Shown: piece after piece, positions 51,775-60,423 of the stretch
Numbering within the stretch: the first letter of the stretch is position 1
How the letters are laid out: each line of letters starts with the position of its first letter
Source of the DNA: Novosphingobium sp. RL4
Lineage (GTDB): Bacteria > Pseudomonadota > Alphaproteobacteria > Sphingomonadales > Sphingomonadaceae
Direction: 5' to 3'
NCBI RefSeq assembly: GCF_035658495.1
Contig: NZ_CP141944.1
Coordinates: 1,204,001 to 1,268,000, forward strand
Length of the DNA stretch: 64,000 nt
Translations under genes and position numbers: made by a program
The notes under the pieces: model-generated
What the model saw: the letters and a program-made list of their open reading frames with translations, nothing else
The model's database searches: none
Told to the model about the DNA's origin: nothing

Positions 51775-52987
51775 TTGCGGCCTCGCGGGACGTTGCAGGG
51801 GAGAGCGATCGCACGAAGGCCTCGAAGCATTCGTGCATGAAGTCGATATGGGCGTCGGTCAGCCCGTGATGGCAGGCGAGCAGGATGCCGCCCTTCATCA
51901 CCGCGTCGGCAACCGGGCAGCCTTCCGGCGGCGCCTTGAGCGGCACGCCCTGCATCGCCGGCTGGCGCAGGATGTTGCCGGTGAAGACCGGGCGGGTCTG
52001 CACGTCGCGCTCTTCCAGCCAGATCTGCATCTGGGTGCGGGTGAAAGGCGCGTCCTCGCGGATGGTGAGCGGGAAGGCCAGCCAGCCGGTGCGTGATTCC
52101 GGCATTTGTTCCGGCAGGACGAACCAGTCCTCGTACTGCTTGAAGAAGGCATACTGGCGAGCGAAATTATGTTCGCGCGCCGAGATGTTGTTATCGAGCT
52201 TCTTCAGCTGCACCAGCCCGAAGGCCGCGCCCATTTCCGAAGGCTCGACGTTGAAGCCCAGTTCGTCGAACAGGAACTTGGCGTCGTAGTCGATCCCGTC
52301 GAGCGCGACGTTGAAGCGCTTCTCGATGCTTTCGGAATCGACGTAGAGCGAACTGGTGCGCCCCCATGAGCGCAGCAGCAGTGCCCGGCGGGCGAGAGCC
52401 TCGTCCGAGACGCAGAGCATGCCGCCGTTGCCTGCAGCATTGATGACGTGGGAGCCGTAGAAGCTGGTGGTGGAAATGTCGGAGCGGGTGCCGGTGCTGG
52501 TGCCGCGCAGGGTGGCGCCCAGCGTATCGGCGCTGTCTTCCACCACCATGAGGCCGTGCTTGTCGGCGATCTCGCGGATGCGGTCCCAGTCGGGCAGGTT
52601 GCCGATCAGCGAGGGGATCATCATCGCCCTGGTGTTCGGCCCGATCATCGCCTCGATCTTCTCGACGTCGATGTTGTAGGTGCCGACCGCGGAATCCACG
52701 AAGGCCGGTACGAGGCGAGAGCGCACGATCGGCGCCACGGTGGTGGCGAAGGTCAGGGCCGGGGTGATGACCTCGCTGCCCTCGGGCAGGTTCAGCAGCT
52801 CGATGGCGAGGTAGTTCGCCGAGGAGCCGGAGTTGACCATGATCCCGTGGTCTTTGGCGAACAGCGCGGAGACCTGCTCCTGCATGGCGCGCACTTTCGG
52901 ACCCATCTGGGTCGAGGTCCGCAGGACTTCGAGGACGGCGGCGATCTCTTCCTCGCCGTGGACGGTCTGGCCATAGTTCACGCGCAT
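51767..52987 (-). CDS. rfbH: CDP-4-keto-6-deoxyglucose 3-dehydrase
   Basis: 406 residues, DegT/AHBA aminotransferase fold. The position that holds the PLP-binding Lys in aminotransferases is His here: TTSFYGSHVINAAGNGGML. This Lys-to-His change marks the dehydrase (E1/RfbH/ColD) group, which uses PMP to remove the C3 hydroxyl. Other motifs: NSGSSANYLAIELLNLPEGS, EVITPALTFATTVAPIVRS and VVEDSADTLGATLRG. The start ATG 52987 follows GAGGGGGAAG. It overlaps rfbG. The reductase partner (E3) needed to recycle the intermediate is not in the window. Confidence 0.92.
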   Translation of the reverse strand: MRVNYGQTVHGEEEIAAVLEVLRTSTQMGPKVRAMQEQVSALFAKDHGIMVNSGSSANYLAIELLNLPEGSEVITPALTFATTVAPIVRSRLVPAFVDSAVGTYNIDVEKIEAMIGPNTRAMMIPSLIGNLPDWDRIREIADKHGLMVVEDSADTLGATLRGTSTGTRSDISTTSFYGSHVINAAGNGGMLCVSDEALARRALLLRSWGRTSSLYVDSESIEKRFNVALDGIDYDAKFLFDELGFNVEPSEMGAAFGLVQLKKLDNNISAREHNFARQYAFFKQYEDWFVLPEQMPESRTGWLAFPLTIREDAPFTRTQMQIWLEERDVQTRPVFTGNILRQPAMQGVPLKAPPEGCPVADAVMKGGILLACHHGLTDAHIDFMHECFEAFVRSLSPATSREAANA

Positions 52988-54126
52988 CTTGCTGCTTCCC
53001 CCTCGGTCAATTCGGTGGTGCTCCCGGCATTCCCGTGGGAATACCGGGCGATCTGCGCCTCGCTGAAGGCGCGCATCCGGGTGTTTCCGCGCGCGAAGGC
53101 GCGGTACCATTCGGCCGTCATGGTCACCGCTTCCTCGGTCGAAAGGCGCGGGCGCCAGCCGAGCCGGGCCTGTGCCTTGCTGCTGTCGAGCGTCAGCATT
53201 CCCGCCTCGTGCGGATCGTCGGTACGGCGACCGAAGGCGATCTGCGCCACGCCGGGCCCCCAGGCCCGCTGGAAGTGGCGTGCGATTTCCTCGACGTCGA
53301 TGAAGCCCTGGGCGCTGGGGCCGAAGTTCCAGGCTTCGGCAAAGCGCGGCGCACCCTCTCCAAGAAGCCGCGCACCCAGCATCAGGTATCCCGCCAGCGG
53401 CTCCAGCACGTGTTGCCACGGGCGCACGCTGGCCGGGTTGCGGATCGTCACAGCCGTGCCCGCGATCGTGGCGCGCACAACGTCGGGCAGCAGACGGTCG
53501 AGCGAATTGTCGCCCCCGCCGATCACGTTGCCGGCGCGCACGGTGGCGATCTGGCAACCGGCGGCGTCCGAGAAGTAGGAGCGCCGGAACGCGGCGGCGA
53601 CCAGTTCGGTGCAGCCTTTCGAGGCGCTGTAGGGATCGGCCCCACCCAGTTCGTCGGTCTCGCGGTAGGGCCATTCCCACTCGCGGTTCTCGTAGCACTT
53701 GTCGCTGGTGACGACGACGACGCCGCGCACGCTCTTCATCCGGCGCACCGCATCGAGCACGACGGCGGTGCCGGTGACGTTGGTGGCGAACGTCTCCACC
53801 GGATCGTCGTAGGAAGGCCGCACCAGGGCCTGGGCGGCGAGATGGAACACGAGGTCCGGCTCAAGCCCCTCGCAGGCCCGGGCATAGGCCCCGGCATCGC
53901 GGATGTCGGCGATGCGGTGGTCGACCAGCCCCCCGAGGTCGACCGTATGGAATAAGTCAGGGCCTTGCGGGGGGCGGTGCAAGGCGATCCCGGTTACTTC
54001 TGCACCCAGTTTCCTGAGCCAGAGGCACAACCAGCCACCCTTGAAACCGGTGTGGCCGGTTACCAGAATCCGCTTGCCCCGGTAAACCGAAGCAAACGCC
54101 TGATCCAGTGAGCCTTGCTCAGGCAT
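52978..54126 (-). CDS. rfbG: CDP-glucose 4,6-dehydratase
   Basis: 382 residues from ATG 54126. NAD-binding motif ILVTGHTGFKGGWLCLWLRK, the TGFKGxW form typical of CDP-glucose dehydratases. Also VFHLAAQALVRPSYDDPVET, VVVVTSDKCYENREWEWPY, the catalytic YSASKGCTELVAAAF (Y-x3-K) and RAGNVIGGGDNSLDRLLPD. It produces CDP-4-keto-6-deoxyglucose. The start overlaps the rfbF stop by 8 bp and its end overlaps the rfbH start by 10 bp. Confidence 0.95.
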   Translation of the reverse strand: MPEQGSLDQAFASVYRGKRILVTGHTGFKGGWLCLWLRKLGAEVTGIALHRPPQGPDLFHTVDLGGLVDHRIADIRDAGAYARACEGLEPDLVFHLAAQALVRPSYDDPVETFATNVTGTAVVLDAVRRMKSVRGVVVVTSDKCYENREWEWPYRETDELGGADPYSASKGCTELVAAAFRRSYFSDAAGCQIATVRAGNVIGGGDNSLDRLLPDVVRATIAGTAVTIRNPASVRPWQHVLEPLAGYLMLGARLLGEGAPRFAEAWNFGPSAQGFIDVEEIARHFQRAWGPGVAQIAFGRRTDDPHEAGMLTLDSSKAQARLGWRPRLSTEEAVTMTAEWYRAFARGNTRMRAFSEAQIARYSHGNAGSTTELTEGEAARCA

Positions 54127-54955
54127 GTTGCAGCTTGGTGGGCATGTCGGTGCTGAGCACCGGCTGTCCGTTCTCGAAGTCCATCCACGGCGGCAGCGTC
54201 TGCGTGCCCAGCTTGTCCAGCGTGTCGCGGTCGCGGATCGTGTCCATGGGGTGCCAGAAGCCCTTGTGCTTGTAGGCCATGAGCTGGCCGTCATGGGCGA
54301 GGCGGGTGAGCGGGGCCTGCTCCAGCGGCTCCTCGTCTCCGGTGAGGTAATCGAGCACACCCGGTTCGAAGACGAAGAAGCCGCCGTTGATCCAGGTTTC
54401 GTACTTGATGACCTTCTCGGTGAATTCGATCACCTCGCCGCCCGCGCCCGCGCACTGGCCGAGTTCGAGATTGCCGAAGCGGGCCGGCGGCTGGACCGCG
54501 GTGACCGTGGCGAGCTTGCCGTGCGAGCGGTGGAATTCCAGCAGGGCGGAGATGTCCACGTTGCCGACCCCGTCCGAGTAGGTGACCATAAAGGTCTCGT
54601 CGTCGAGCCAGGAACGCAGGCGCTTCAGGCGGCCGCCGGTCATCGTCGCGAGGCCGGTGTCGACCACCGAAACCCGCCAGTCGACCTTGGTGGTGGGGTG
54701 CAGGGCCATTTCGCCATTGCCGATGCCGACCGTAAAGTCGTTCGACATGAGGTGAAGGTCCTGGAAGAAGCTCTTGATCGCCATGGCCTTGTAACCGCAA
54801 GCCACGATGAAGTCGTTGTGACCCCAGCGATCGTAGATATCCATGACGTGGAGCATGATCGGGCGCCCCGCCACTTCCACCATGGGCTTGGGAACCCGAA
54901 CCGTTTCTTCGGCAAGGCGGGAGCCGAGGCCCCCGGCAAGCAGGACGACTTTCAT
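54119..54955 (-). CDS. rfbF: Glucose-1-phosphate cytidylyltransferase
   Basis: 278 residues. Nucleotidyltransferase signature MKVVLLAGGLGSRLAEETVR followed by VPKPMVEVAGRPIMLHVMD. Family-specific stretches are FIVACGYKAMAIKSFF, FTVGIGNGEMALH and VSVVDTGLATMTGGRLKRL, and GFWHPMDTIRDRDTLDKLG is at the C-terminus. It makes CDP-glucose, the entry step of the 3,6-dideoxy sugar pathway. First gene of a six-gene minus-strand operon (rfbF-rfbG-rfbH-methyltransferase-epimerase-GT2). Confidence 0.96.
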   Translation of the reverse strand: MKVVLLAGGLGSRLAEETVRVPKPMVEVAGRPIMLHVMDIYDRWGHNDFIVACGYKAMAIKSFFQDLHLMSNDFTVGIGNGEMALHPTTKVDWRVSVVDTGLATMTGGRLKRLRSWLDDETFMVTYSDGVGNVDISALLEFHRSHGKLATVTAVQPPARFGNLELGQCAGAGGEVIEFTEKVIKYETWINGGFFVFEPGVLDYLTGDEEPLEQAPLTRLAHDGQLMAYKHKGFWHPMDTIRDRDTLDKLGTQTLPPWMDFENGQPVLSTDMPTKLQHA

Positions 54956-55086
54956 GATCGTGTCTCCGGCGTCGGTATTTTCAGGAGAATTTCTCCTGTC
55001 GATGGGGCAAGGTTAAGGGCAGAGCCTGCCGTCGGAGAAATGGTCATCCGGGTTAGGCAGCTTTAGCCAATGCGGCTATCAAAGGG

Positions 55087-56712
55087 TTACCGGCGTGCCT
55101 CCAAGGGGCGTTCGGGCCTACGGAAAAGACGCGGATAGCCGCCGTTCCCGGTGCCCTGGGTCAGGATGTAGCCATGGCTGCGGGCATAGTCCTCGAAAGG
55201 TTGTTCCAGCGGTTCCTCGCCGCTTATCAGGATCGCCGAGGGCTGGTCCGCGTCGAGAAAGGCGGTGAGCTGCGCAGGCGAGGTCGTGGTCCAGTAGGGC
55301 CGGTCGCGCGGGGGGATATATTCGGCCACGCGGTAGACGAACTGGCCTGCCGCGAATTCCGGCGGCACGGTGAGCCCGCCCTCCACTGCGAGCAGCGGCG
55401 AGAGCGTCGCCACCCGGTCGCTCGAGGAAGCCGCGGCGCGGCGGACGAGTTCGCGCATCTCGCGGTGGACCGCCACGCCTTCCCATGATGCCGGGCGGGC
55501 GAAGGAGACCAGCCCCGGTCCAAGCCGGGAGGCGGCGCAGAGCAGCGCCAGCAGCGCCAGAGACAGCAGCACGGCATCGGCGGCCACGCGGTTCTCACTC
55601 AGCATCCGGGCGCGCAGCAGCACCGCCAGCAGCACCAGGAACGGGATCGGCGGCACGAAATACTGCGGGAACGAGGGGCTCGGCACGAAGGCGACGACGA
55701 AGCCCATCGCGGCCAGCGCGGCGGTCAGCACCACCGGCCATGACCAGACCGTCAGCAGCCCGTCGCGCCATCCGCGCCGCAGCAGCGGCAGGGCCACGAG
55801 GGCGACGATTGCGGCCATGGACAGCAAGGAGGCGTTCGAGGTCCAGATATCCTCGGCGAACAGCACCTTGGCGGCAAGGCCGACGACCTTGGGCTCGGTC
55901 GAATGGGCCCAGTAGGCGGCCTGCAGCTCGGTGAAGTAGCGCACGGTGTGGGCGAGCATGGCCTCGGGATCGGTGGCCATCGCGATAAGCACCGGGATCC
56001 CGGCGGTCAGCCCGCCCAGCGCCAGCGGGACGGCGCCGCAGACCAGCCGCGCGCGCAGCGGCCGCGCCGCCGGTGCCAGGATCGTCGCCATCGCCAGGAA
56101 CGGCGCGAGGAACACGTAGTTCGCCTTGAGCCCGATCGCGCAGGAAACCATCATCCCCGCCACGAAGCACAGGGTCCACGAAGGGCGTTCGCGGTCCAGT
56201 CCGCACAGCAGGAAATAGAGCGCGAACAGCGCGAAGGGGATCGGCAGGAAGTTGTTGGTGGCCATCATGCCCGGACCGCCGAGCAGCAGCACATTGCCCA
56301 TGAGCAGGACGGCGGCGGTGAAGAAGGCGGGAAAGCCTGCGCGCTGGCGCCGGGCGATCAGCCATAGCGCCGTGATTGCCGCCGCCCAGGCCAGCAGCAC
56401 CAGCAGGCGGCCGAGCAGGAGGAGATGGCCGGTTCCGGTCAGCCAGTAGAGACCGCCCAGCAGGTAGGGCAGATAGGGCAGGTGGTTGAACCCGAAGTCG
56501 CGGTAGATGTCGCCGCTGCCCCAGAGGCGCGAGACGGTGATGAACAGGTTCTCGTCGCGGCCGATGGGAAAGTCCATCAGGCGGCCGGCGAGTCCCACGA
56601 ACAGCACGCCGAGCAGCGCATAGCCCGCCACCCTTGCGAGCGAGCGCGGCCGCGTCTCGGGCCGTTCGCCCTGTTGCAATTCGCGTTCCTGCAGAACGTC
56701 GCCCATCGTCAT
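55087..56712 (-). CDS. GT39-like polytopic glycosyltransferase
   Basis: 541 residues from ATG 56712 (AAGGGG upstream; a start at 56775 is possible). Ten or more membrane helices follow a short N-terminus. The first periplasmic loop has DFPIGRDENLFITVSRLWGS, with the Asp-Glu pair common in ArnT/PMT-type enzymes that use polyprenyl-phosphate sugars, then DIYRDFGFNHLPYLPYLLGG. The C-terminal 130 residues are a soluble periplasmic domain (EYIPPRDRPYWTTTSPAQLT). The donor could be the product of the nearby GtrB-like enzyme (inference). Confidence 0.82.
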   Translation of the reverse strand: MTMGDVLQERELQQGERPETRPRSLARVAGYALLGVLFVGLAGRLMDFPIGRDENLFITVSRLWGSGDIYRDFGFNHLPYLPYLLGGLYWLTGTGHLLLLGRLLVLLAWAAAITALWLIARRQRAGFPAFFTAAVLLMGNVLLLGGPGMMATNNFLPIPFALFALYFLLCGLDRERPSWTLCFVAGMMVSCAIGLKANYVFLAPFLAMATILAPAARPLRARLVCGAVPLALGGLTAGIPVLIAMATDPEAMLAHTVRYFTELQAAYWAHSTEPKVVGLAAKVLFAEDIWTSNASLLSMAAIVALVALPLLRRGWRDGLLTVWSWPVVLTAALAAMGFVVAFVPSPSFPQYFVPPIPFLVLLAVLLRARMLSENRVAADAVLLSLALLALLCAASRLGPGLVSFARPASWEGVAVHREMRELVRRAAASSSDRVATLSPLLAVEGGLTVPPEFAAGQFVYRVAEYIPPRDRPYWTTTSPAQLTAFLDADQPSAILISGEEPLEQPFEDYARSHGYILTQGTGNGGYPRLFRRPERPLEARR

Positions 56713-56968
56713 CGCGGAAGGCCCCTTTCCCGATTGCCGGCGCTGCCGACGCCGCGCGGAAGTCTGGCGGATCACGGCCCCCCGCGTGAGCGCGATTAGG
56801 GCGTAATCACTCAGGATGAAGGCAGCGCGCGAGGCGGGTGGCGAGGGATGGATGCCTTTGCCAATAAAGGGTTAGACCGCATGAACCCTGCCGTGCGGCC
56901 GGGCCTTTCGATAGACTGGAGGCGATCGATCACACGCTTCGCGCGGCATCCGGACGGGCTCTTCCTCC

Positions 56969-58201
56969 TTGGCAATTCTCCCGACATCGACGCATATCGC
57001 GATCCTGACCTCCGGTCTGGGGGCAGGCGGTGCGGAGCAGGTGATCGCGCAGCTGGCCCGCCACTGGTGCGAGGCCGGGCATCAGGTGGACGTGATCGCC
57101 TTCGACCGTCCCGCCGATCCGATATTCCACCGCCTTCCCGAAGACGCGATGCTGCACCGGCTGGGCGGTTCGAGCGGCTTTGCCGGCATGGCGGGGCGGG
57201 TGGCGGCGCTGCGGCGCGTCCTTGCGGCGCGGCAGCCGCAGGTGCTGGTGTCCTTCCTGACCAAGAATAACCTGATCGCTGCGCTGGCGACCACGGGCAC
57301 CGGCATCCGGCTGGTCTGTTCGGAGCGCAACAACCCCGAGCGGCAGGCCGCCCACCCGCTGTGGAACCTCCTGCTGCGCCTGCTTTACCGCCGCGCCGAC
57401 GTCATCGTCTGCCAGACCGATGCGGTGCGTCGTTGCTTCCCCGCCTCGGTGCGCGGCAAGCTGGTGACGATTGCGAACCCGGTGCCGCCACCCGACGTGC
57501 TGCGCGCCGCCGGCGATACCCGGCGGCTCTGCGCGGTGGGGCGGCTGACGCACCAGAAGGGCTTCGACCTGCTGGTGCGGGCCTTTGCCGAAGTGGCGCC
57601 GCGCTGGCCGGGCTGGGGGCTGGATATCTGGGGTGAGGGTCCCGAACACGGCGCCCTTGCCGCGCTGATCGCCGGTGCCGGGCTGGAAGGGCGGGTCGTG
57701 CTGCGCGGGTTGACGCCCCGGCCGCGGGCCTGGGTGGCGCAGGCGGATATCTTCGTCCTCTCCTCCCGCTACGAGGGTTTTCCCAATGTGCTGGGCGAGG
57801 CGATGGCGGCGGGCTTGCCGGTCGTCGCGGCCGATTGCGATTTCGGGCCTTCCGACATGGTGCAGCACGGCCGCAGCGGGCTGCTGGTTGACAGCGAGGA
57901 CGTGGAGGGACTGGCGGCGGCGATGTCCGCGCTGATCGCCGATCCGTTCGAACGGATGCGCATGGGCAGGGCCGCGCGCACGGCCATGGCACGGTTTCAT
58001 CCGGAGCGGATACTCCAGAACTGGGACCAGGTGCTGGGGAACGGGCTTTCCGAAGCGGGGCACCCGGACGACCGGCGGCTGGCGCAGTCCCGCGCGGCGG
58101 GGCATGGAGAGGGGGGAGCCGCCAGGCATGCCGGGGAGGCTCCCGTCGGAAAGCCCCTCATGGCAAAGGCCCTCATTGGAAAGGCGGGAACGCGCAGATG
58201 A
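56969..58201 (+). CDS. Family 4 glycosyltransferase
   Basis: 410 residues, probably from TTG 56969. GT4 pattern: IAILTSGLGAGGAEQVIAQL at the N-terminus, RLVCSERNNPERQ and LCAVGRLTHQKGFDLLVRAF. The retaining-GT signature E-x7-E region is VLSSRYEGFPNVLGEAMAAG followed by LPVVAADCDFGPSDMV. The last 40 residues are low-complexity. It overlaps the next gene by 4 bp and is the first of a GT4/ATP-grasp/HAD operon. The start codon is uncertain. Confidence 0.9.
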   Translation: MAILPTSTHIAILTSGLGAGGAEQVIAQLARHWCEAGHQVDVIAFDRPADPIFHRLPEDAMLHRLGGSSGFAGMAGRVAALRRVLAARQPQVLVSFLTKNNLIAALATTGTGIRLVCSERNNPERQAAHPLWNLLLRLLYRRADVIVCQTDAVRRCFPASVRGKLVTIANPVPPPDVLRAAGDTRRLCAVGRLTHQKGFDLLVRAFAEVAPRWPGWGLDIWGEGPEHGALAALIAGAGLEGRVVLRGLTPRPRAWVAQADIFVLSSRYEGFPNVLGEAMAAGLPVVAADCDFGPSDMVQHGRSGLLVDSEDVEGLAAAMSALIADPFERMRMGRAARTAMARFHPERILQNWDQVLGNGLSEAGHPDDRRLAQSRAAGHGEGGAARHAGEAPVGKPLMAKALIGKAGTRR

Positions 58202-59172
58202 ACGTGGTACGCATTCTCTTTACTTCGGCGGGTCGCCGTGTCGAACTGACGCGCTGTTTCCGCCGGGCTGCCGAAAAGCTCGGCATGAGGGCGGAAATCC
58301 ATGCCTGCGACCTGGAGCCCGAACTCAGCGCCGCCTGCCTGGAGGCCGAAGCCGCCTTCAAGGTGCCGCGCTGCACCGACCCTGACTATGTGGCCCGCCT
58401 GCTCGACCACTGCGCGCGCGAGAAGATCGCCTTGCTGGTGCCGACCATCGATACCGAGCTGGACGTGCTCTCCCGCGCGCGGGACAGGTTCGCCGAAGTG
58501 GGCACGATGGTCCATGTCGGCGCGCCGGAGATCATCGACGTCGTGCGAGACAAGGAGCGCACCATTACCGTGCTGCGCGACGCGGGAGTGCCGGTTCCGC
58601 GCACCGCGCGGATAGAGGCCCTGCGCGCCGATCCCTCGGGCTGGACTTTCCCGCTGTTCGTGAAGCCGGTGGGAGGAAGCGCCAGCCGGGGCATCGGAGT
58701 GCTCGAATCCGCCGCCGATATCCGCGAAGACTATCCCGAGCCGATGCTGGTCCAGGAACTGCTGCGCGGGCCGGAATATACCATCAACATGTACCTCGAC
58801 GCGCGCGGGCGGATCCGCTCGGCGATCCCGCACTTGCGCATCTCGGTGCGGGCGGGCGAAGTCGAGAAGGGGCGCACCGTGCGCGATCCGCGCATGATCG
58901 AGATCGCCGCCAACGTGGCCGCGGCGCTGGGCCGGGGGCGGGGGGCGGAGGGCGTCCTGTGCTTCCAGCTCATCGACGACCCCGATCGCGGCCCCCGCGT
59001 GTTCGAGATCAACGCCCGCTTCGGCGGCGGCTATCCGCTGGCCGACCAGGCGGGCGGTCGCTTCGCCGAAAGCCTGCTTGCGCGGGTGGCGGGCCTGCCC
59101 GAATGTGCAAGCGACCACTGGCGCGAGGGCGTGACCATGGTACGCTACGACAGTGCCGTGTTCCGTGGTTGA
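58198..59172 (+). CDS. ATP-grasp ligase (CarB-like) in polysaccharide cluster
   Basis: 324 residues. An N-terminal preATP-grasp Rossmann region (VRILFTSAGRRVELTRCF) is followed by ATP-grasp motifs: FPLFVKPVGGSASRGIGVLE (glycine loop), MLVQELLRGPEYTINMYLD and the magnesium-binding RVFEINARFGGGYPLADQ. Such enzymes join a carboxylate to an amine through an acyl phosphate. Within a glycan operon it may add an amide-linked substituent. It overlaps the GT4 stop by 4 bp and the HAD gene by 20 bp. The substrate is unknown. Confidence 0.85.
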   Translation: MNVVRILFTSAGRRVELTRCFRRAAEKLGMRAEIHACDLEPELSAACLEAEAAFKVPRCTDPDYVARLLDHCAREKIALLVPTIDTELDVLSRARDRFAEVGTMVHVGAPEIIDVVRDKERTITVLRDAGVPVPRTARIEALRADPSGWTFPLFVKPVGGSASRGIGVLESAADIREDYPEPMLVQELLRGPEYTINMYLDARGRIRSAIPHLRISVRAGEVEKGRTVRDPRMIEIAANVAAALGRGRGAEGVLCFQLIDDPDRGPRVFEINARFGGGYPLADQAGGRFAESLLARVAGLPECASDHWREGVTMVRYDSAVFRG

Positions 59173-59845
59173 TATCTCGCGCCGTGTCGTCGTGCTCGAT
59201 CTTGACGATACGCTCTATCTCGAACGCGATTTCGCGCTGAGCGGCTTCGCGGCGGTGGGCCGTCATGTCGAGGAACGCCACGGCCTGCCGGGCTACGGCG
59301 CTGAATGCGTGCGCCTGTTCGAGGAGGGGCATCGCGGCACCGTGTTCGATGCGGCGCTGGGCGCGCTGGGGCTTTCCGCGATCGACGTCGGCCCGCTGGT
59401 GGCGCTCTATCGCGGCCATGCGCCCGAGATCGCGCTGGCCGGGGACGCCGCGCGCCTGATCGACCGGCTGGACGGCCACGCGACCGCGATCATAACCGAC
59501 GGTCCCGGCCAGACGCAGGGCAACAAGGTGGCGGCGCTCGGCCTTTACGCGCGGATCGGCAAGGTGGTGCTCACCGGCATCCTGCCAGAGGGCTGCGCCA
59601 AGCCCCATGCCATGGCTTATGCGATGGTCGAGCAATGGTCGGGACGTCCTGCCGCCGAACATGTCTACATCGGGGACAATGCGGCCAAGGACTTCGTCAC
59701 CCCGCGCGCGCGCGGCTGGCTGACGGTGCAGATCCTGCGCGAGGGGCATATCCATCCCTGCATCGCGCCGACCCCCGAACATGCCGCTCACCATGTGGTG
59801 GATTCGCTGGACGATCTCGTGCTGGAACCGTCAGTCCGCGCCTGA
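59153..59845 (+). CDS. HAD-superfamily hydrolase
   Basis: 230 residues from GTG 59153 (GTG 59165 also possible). All four HAD motifs are present: VVVLDLDDTLYLERDF (nucleophile Asp), TAIITDGPGQTQGNK (motif II), CAKPHAMAYAM (Lys) and HVYIGDNAAKDFVTPRARGW (acidic motif IV). It is a class IA-type phosphatase with a helical cap. Overlapping the ATP-grasp gene, it probably acts on a phosphorylated precursor or product of the same step. The end overlaps the leftward sugar transferase by 15 bp. Confidence 0.87.
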   Translation: MPCSVVDISRRVVVLDLDDTLYLERDFALSGFAAVGRHVEERHGLPGYGAECVRLFEEGHRGTVFDAALGALGLSAIDVGPLVALYRGHAPEIALAGDAARLIDRLDGHATAIITDGPGQTQGNKVAALGLYARIGKVVLTGILPEGCAKPHAMAYAMVEQWSGRPAAEHVYIGDNAAKDFVTPRARGWLTVQILREGHIHPCIAPTPEHAAHHVVDSLDDLVLEPSVRA

Positions 59846-60409
59846 AGCTAGGGCGATATCCGGCGAGCGCCGCTCGCCGCCGACCATGACCCAGGCCGTC
59901 AGCGCCAGGATGCGCAGGTCCAGCAGCGGCCCGGCATGAGCGACATACCACAGGTCCAGCGCGATCTTCTCGTCGAGCGAGAGCAGGGTATTGCCGTTGA
60001 CCTGCGACCAGCCGGTCAGCCCGGGGCGAACCTCGCCGCGCATCGCGCCGCGCTGGCCCAGTCCGGCGATGGTCTCGGGGAGCAGGGGGCGCGGGCCGAC
60101 GAAGGCCATGTCGCCGGCGGCCACGTTCCACAGTCCGGGCAATTCGTCGAGCCGGCTGCGGCGCAGGAAGCGCCCGAAGCGGGTGACGCGCGCCTCGTCG
60201 GGCAGCGGCTGGCCGTCCTTTCCGGCGGCCTCGCGCATGGAGCGCAGCTTGAGCAGGGGGAAGGCCTGTCCGTGCAGGCCCGCCCGGCGCTGTCGGAACA
60301 GCACCGGGCGACCCATTGACAGGACTACGCCGATCCCGAGCACCACCAGCAGCGGAAGCACGGCCAGCAGGAGCAGCGCGGCGAGCAGACGCAAGGGGAG
60401 CTTCTGCAC
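59831..60409 (-). CDS. Initiating sugar phosphate transferase (WbaP/PglC-type)
   Basis: 192 residues, taken from GTG 60409, the first start that gives the usual short length. One N-terminal hydrophobic segment (RLLAALLLLAVLPLLVVLGI) precedes the bacterial sugar transferase core: GRPVLFRQRRAG, AFPLLKLRSM, TRFGRFLRRSRLDELPGLWN, DMAFVGPRPLLPE and RPGLTGWSQVNGN. It moves a sugar-1-phosphate onto undecaprenyl phosphate, starting repeat-unit assembly. It is downstream of the Wzc gene in the same direction (15 bp gap). Confidence 0.9.
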   Translation of the reverse strand: MQKLPLRLLAALLLLAVLPLLVVLGIGVVLSMGRPVLFRQRRAGLHGQAFPLLKLRSMREAAGKDGQPLPDEARVTRFGRFLRRSRLDELPGLWNVAAGDMAFVGPRPLLPETIAGLGQRGAMRGEVRPGLTGWSQVNGNTLLSLDEKIALDLWYVAHAGPLLDLRILALTAWVMVGGERRSPDIALASGAD

Positions 60410-60423
60410 GCCGCGCGCCCCGC

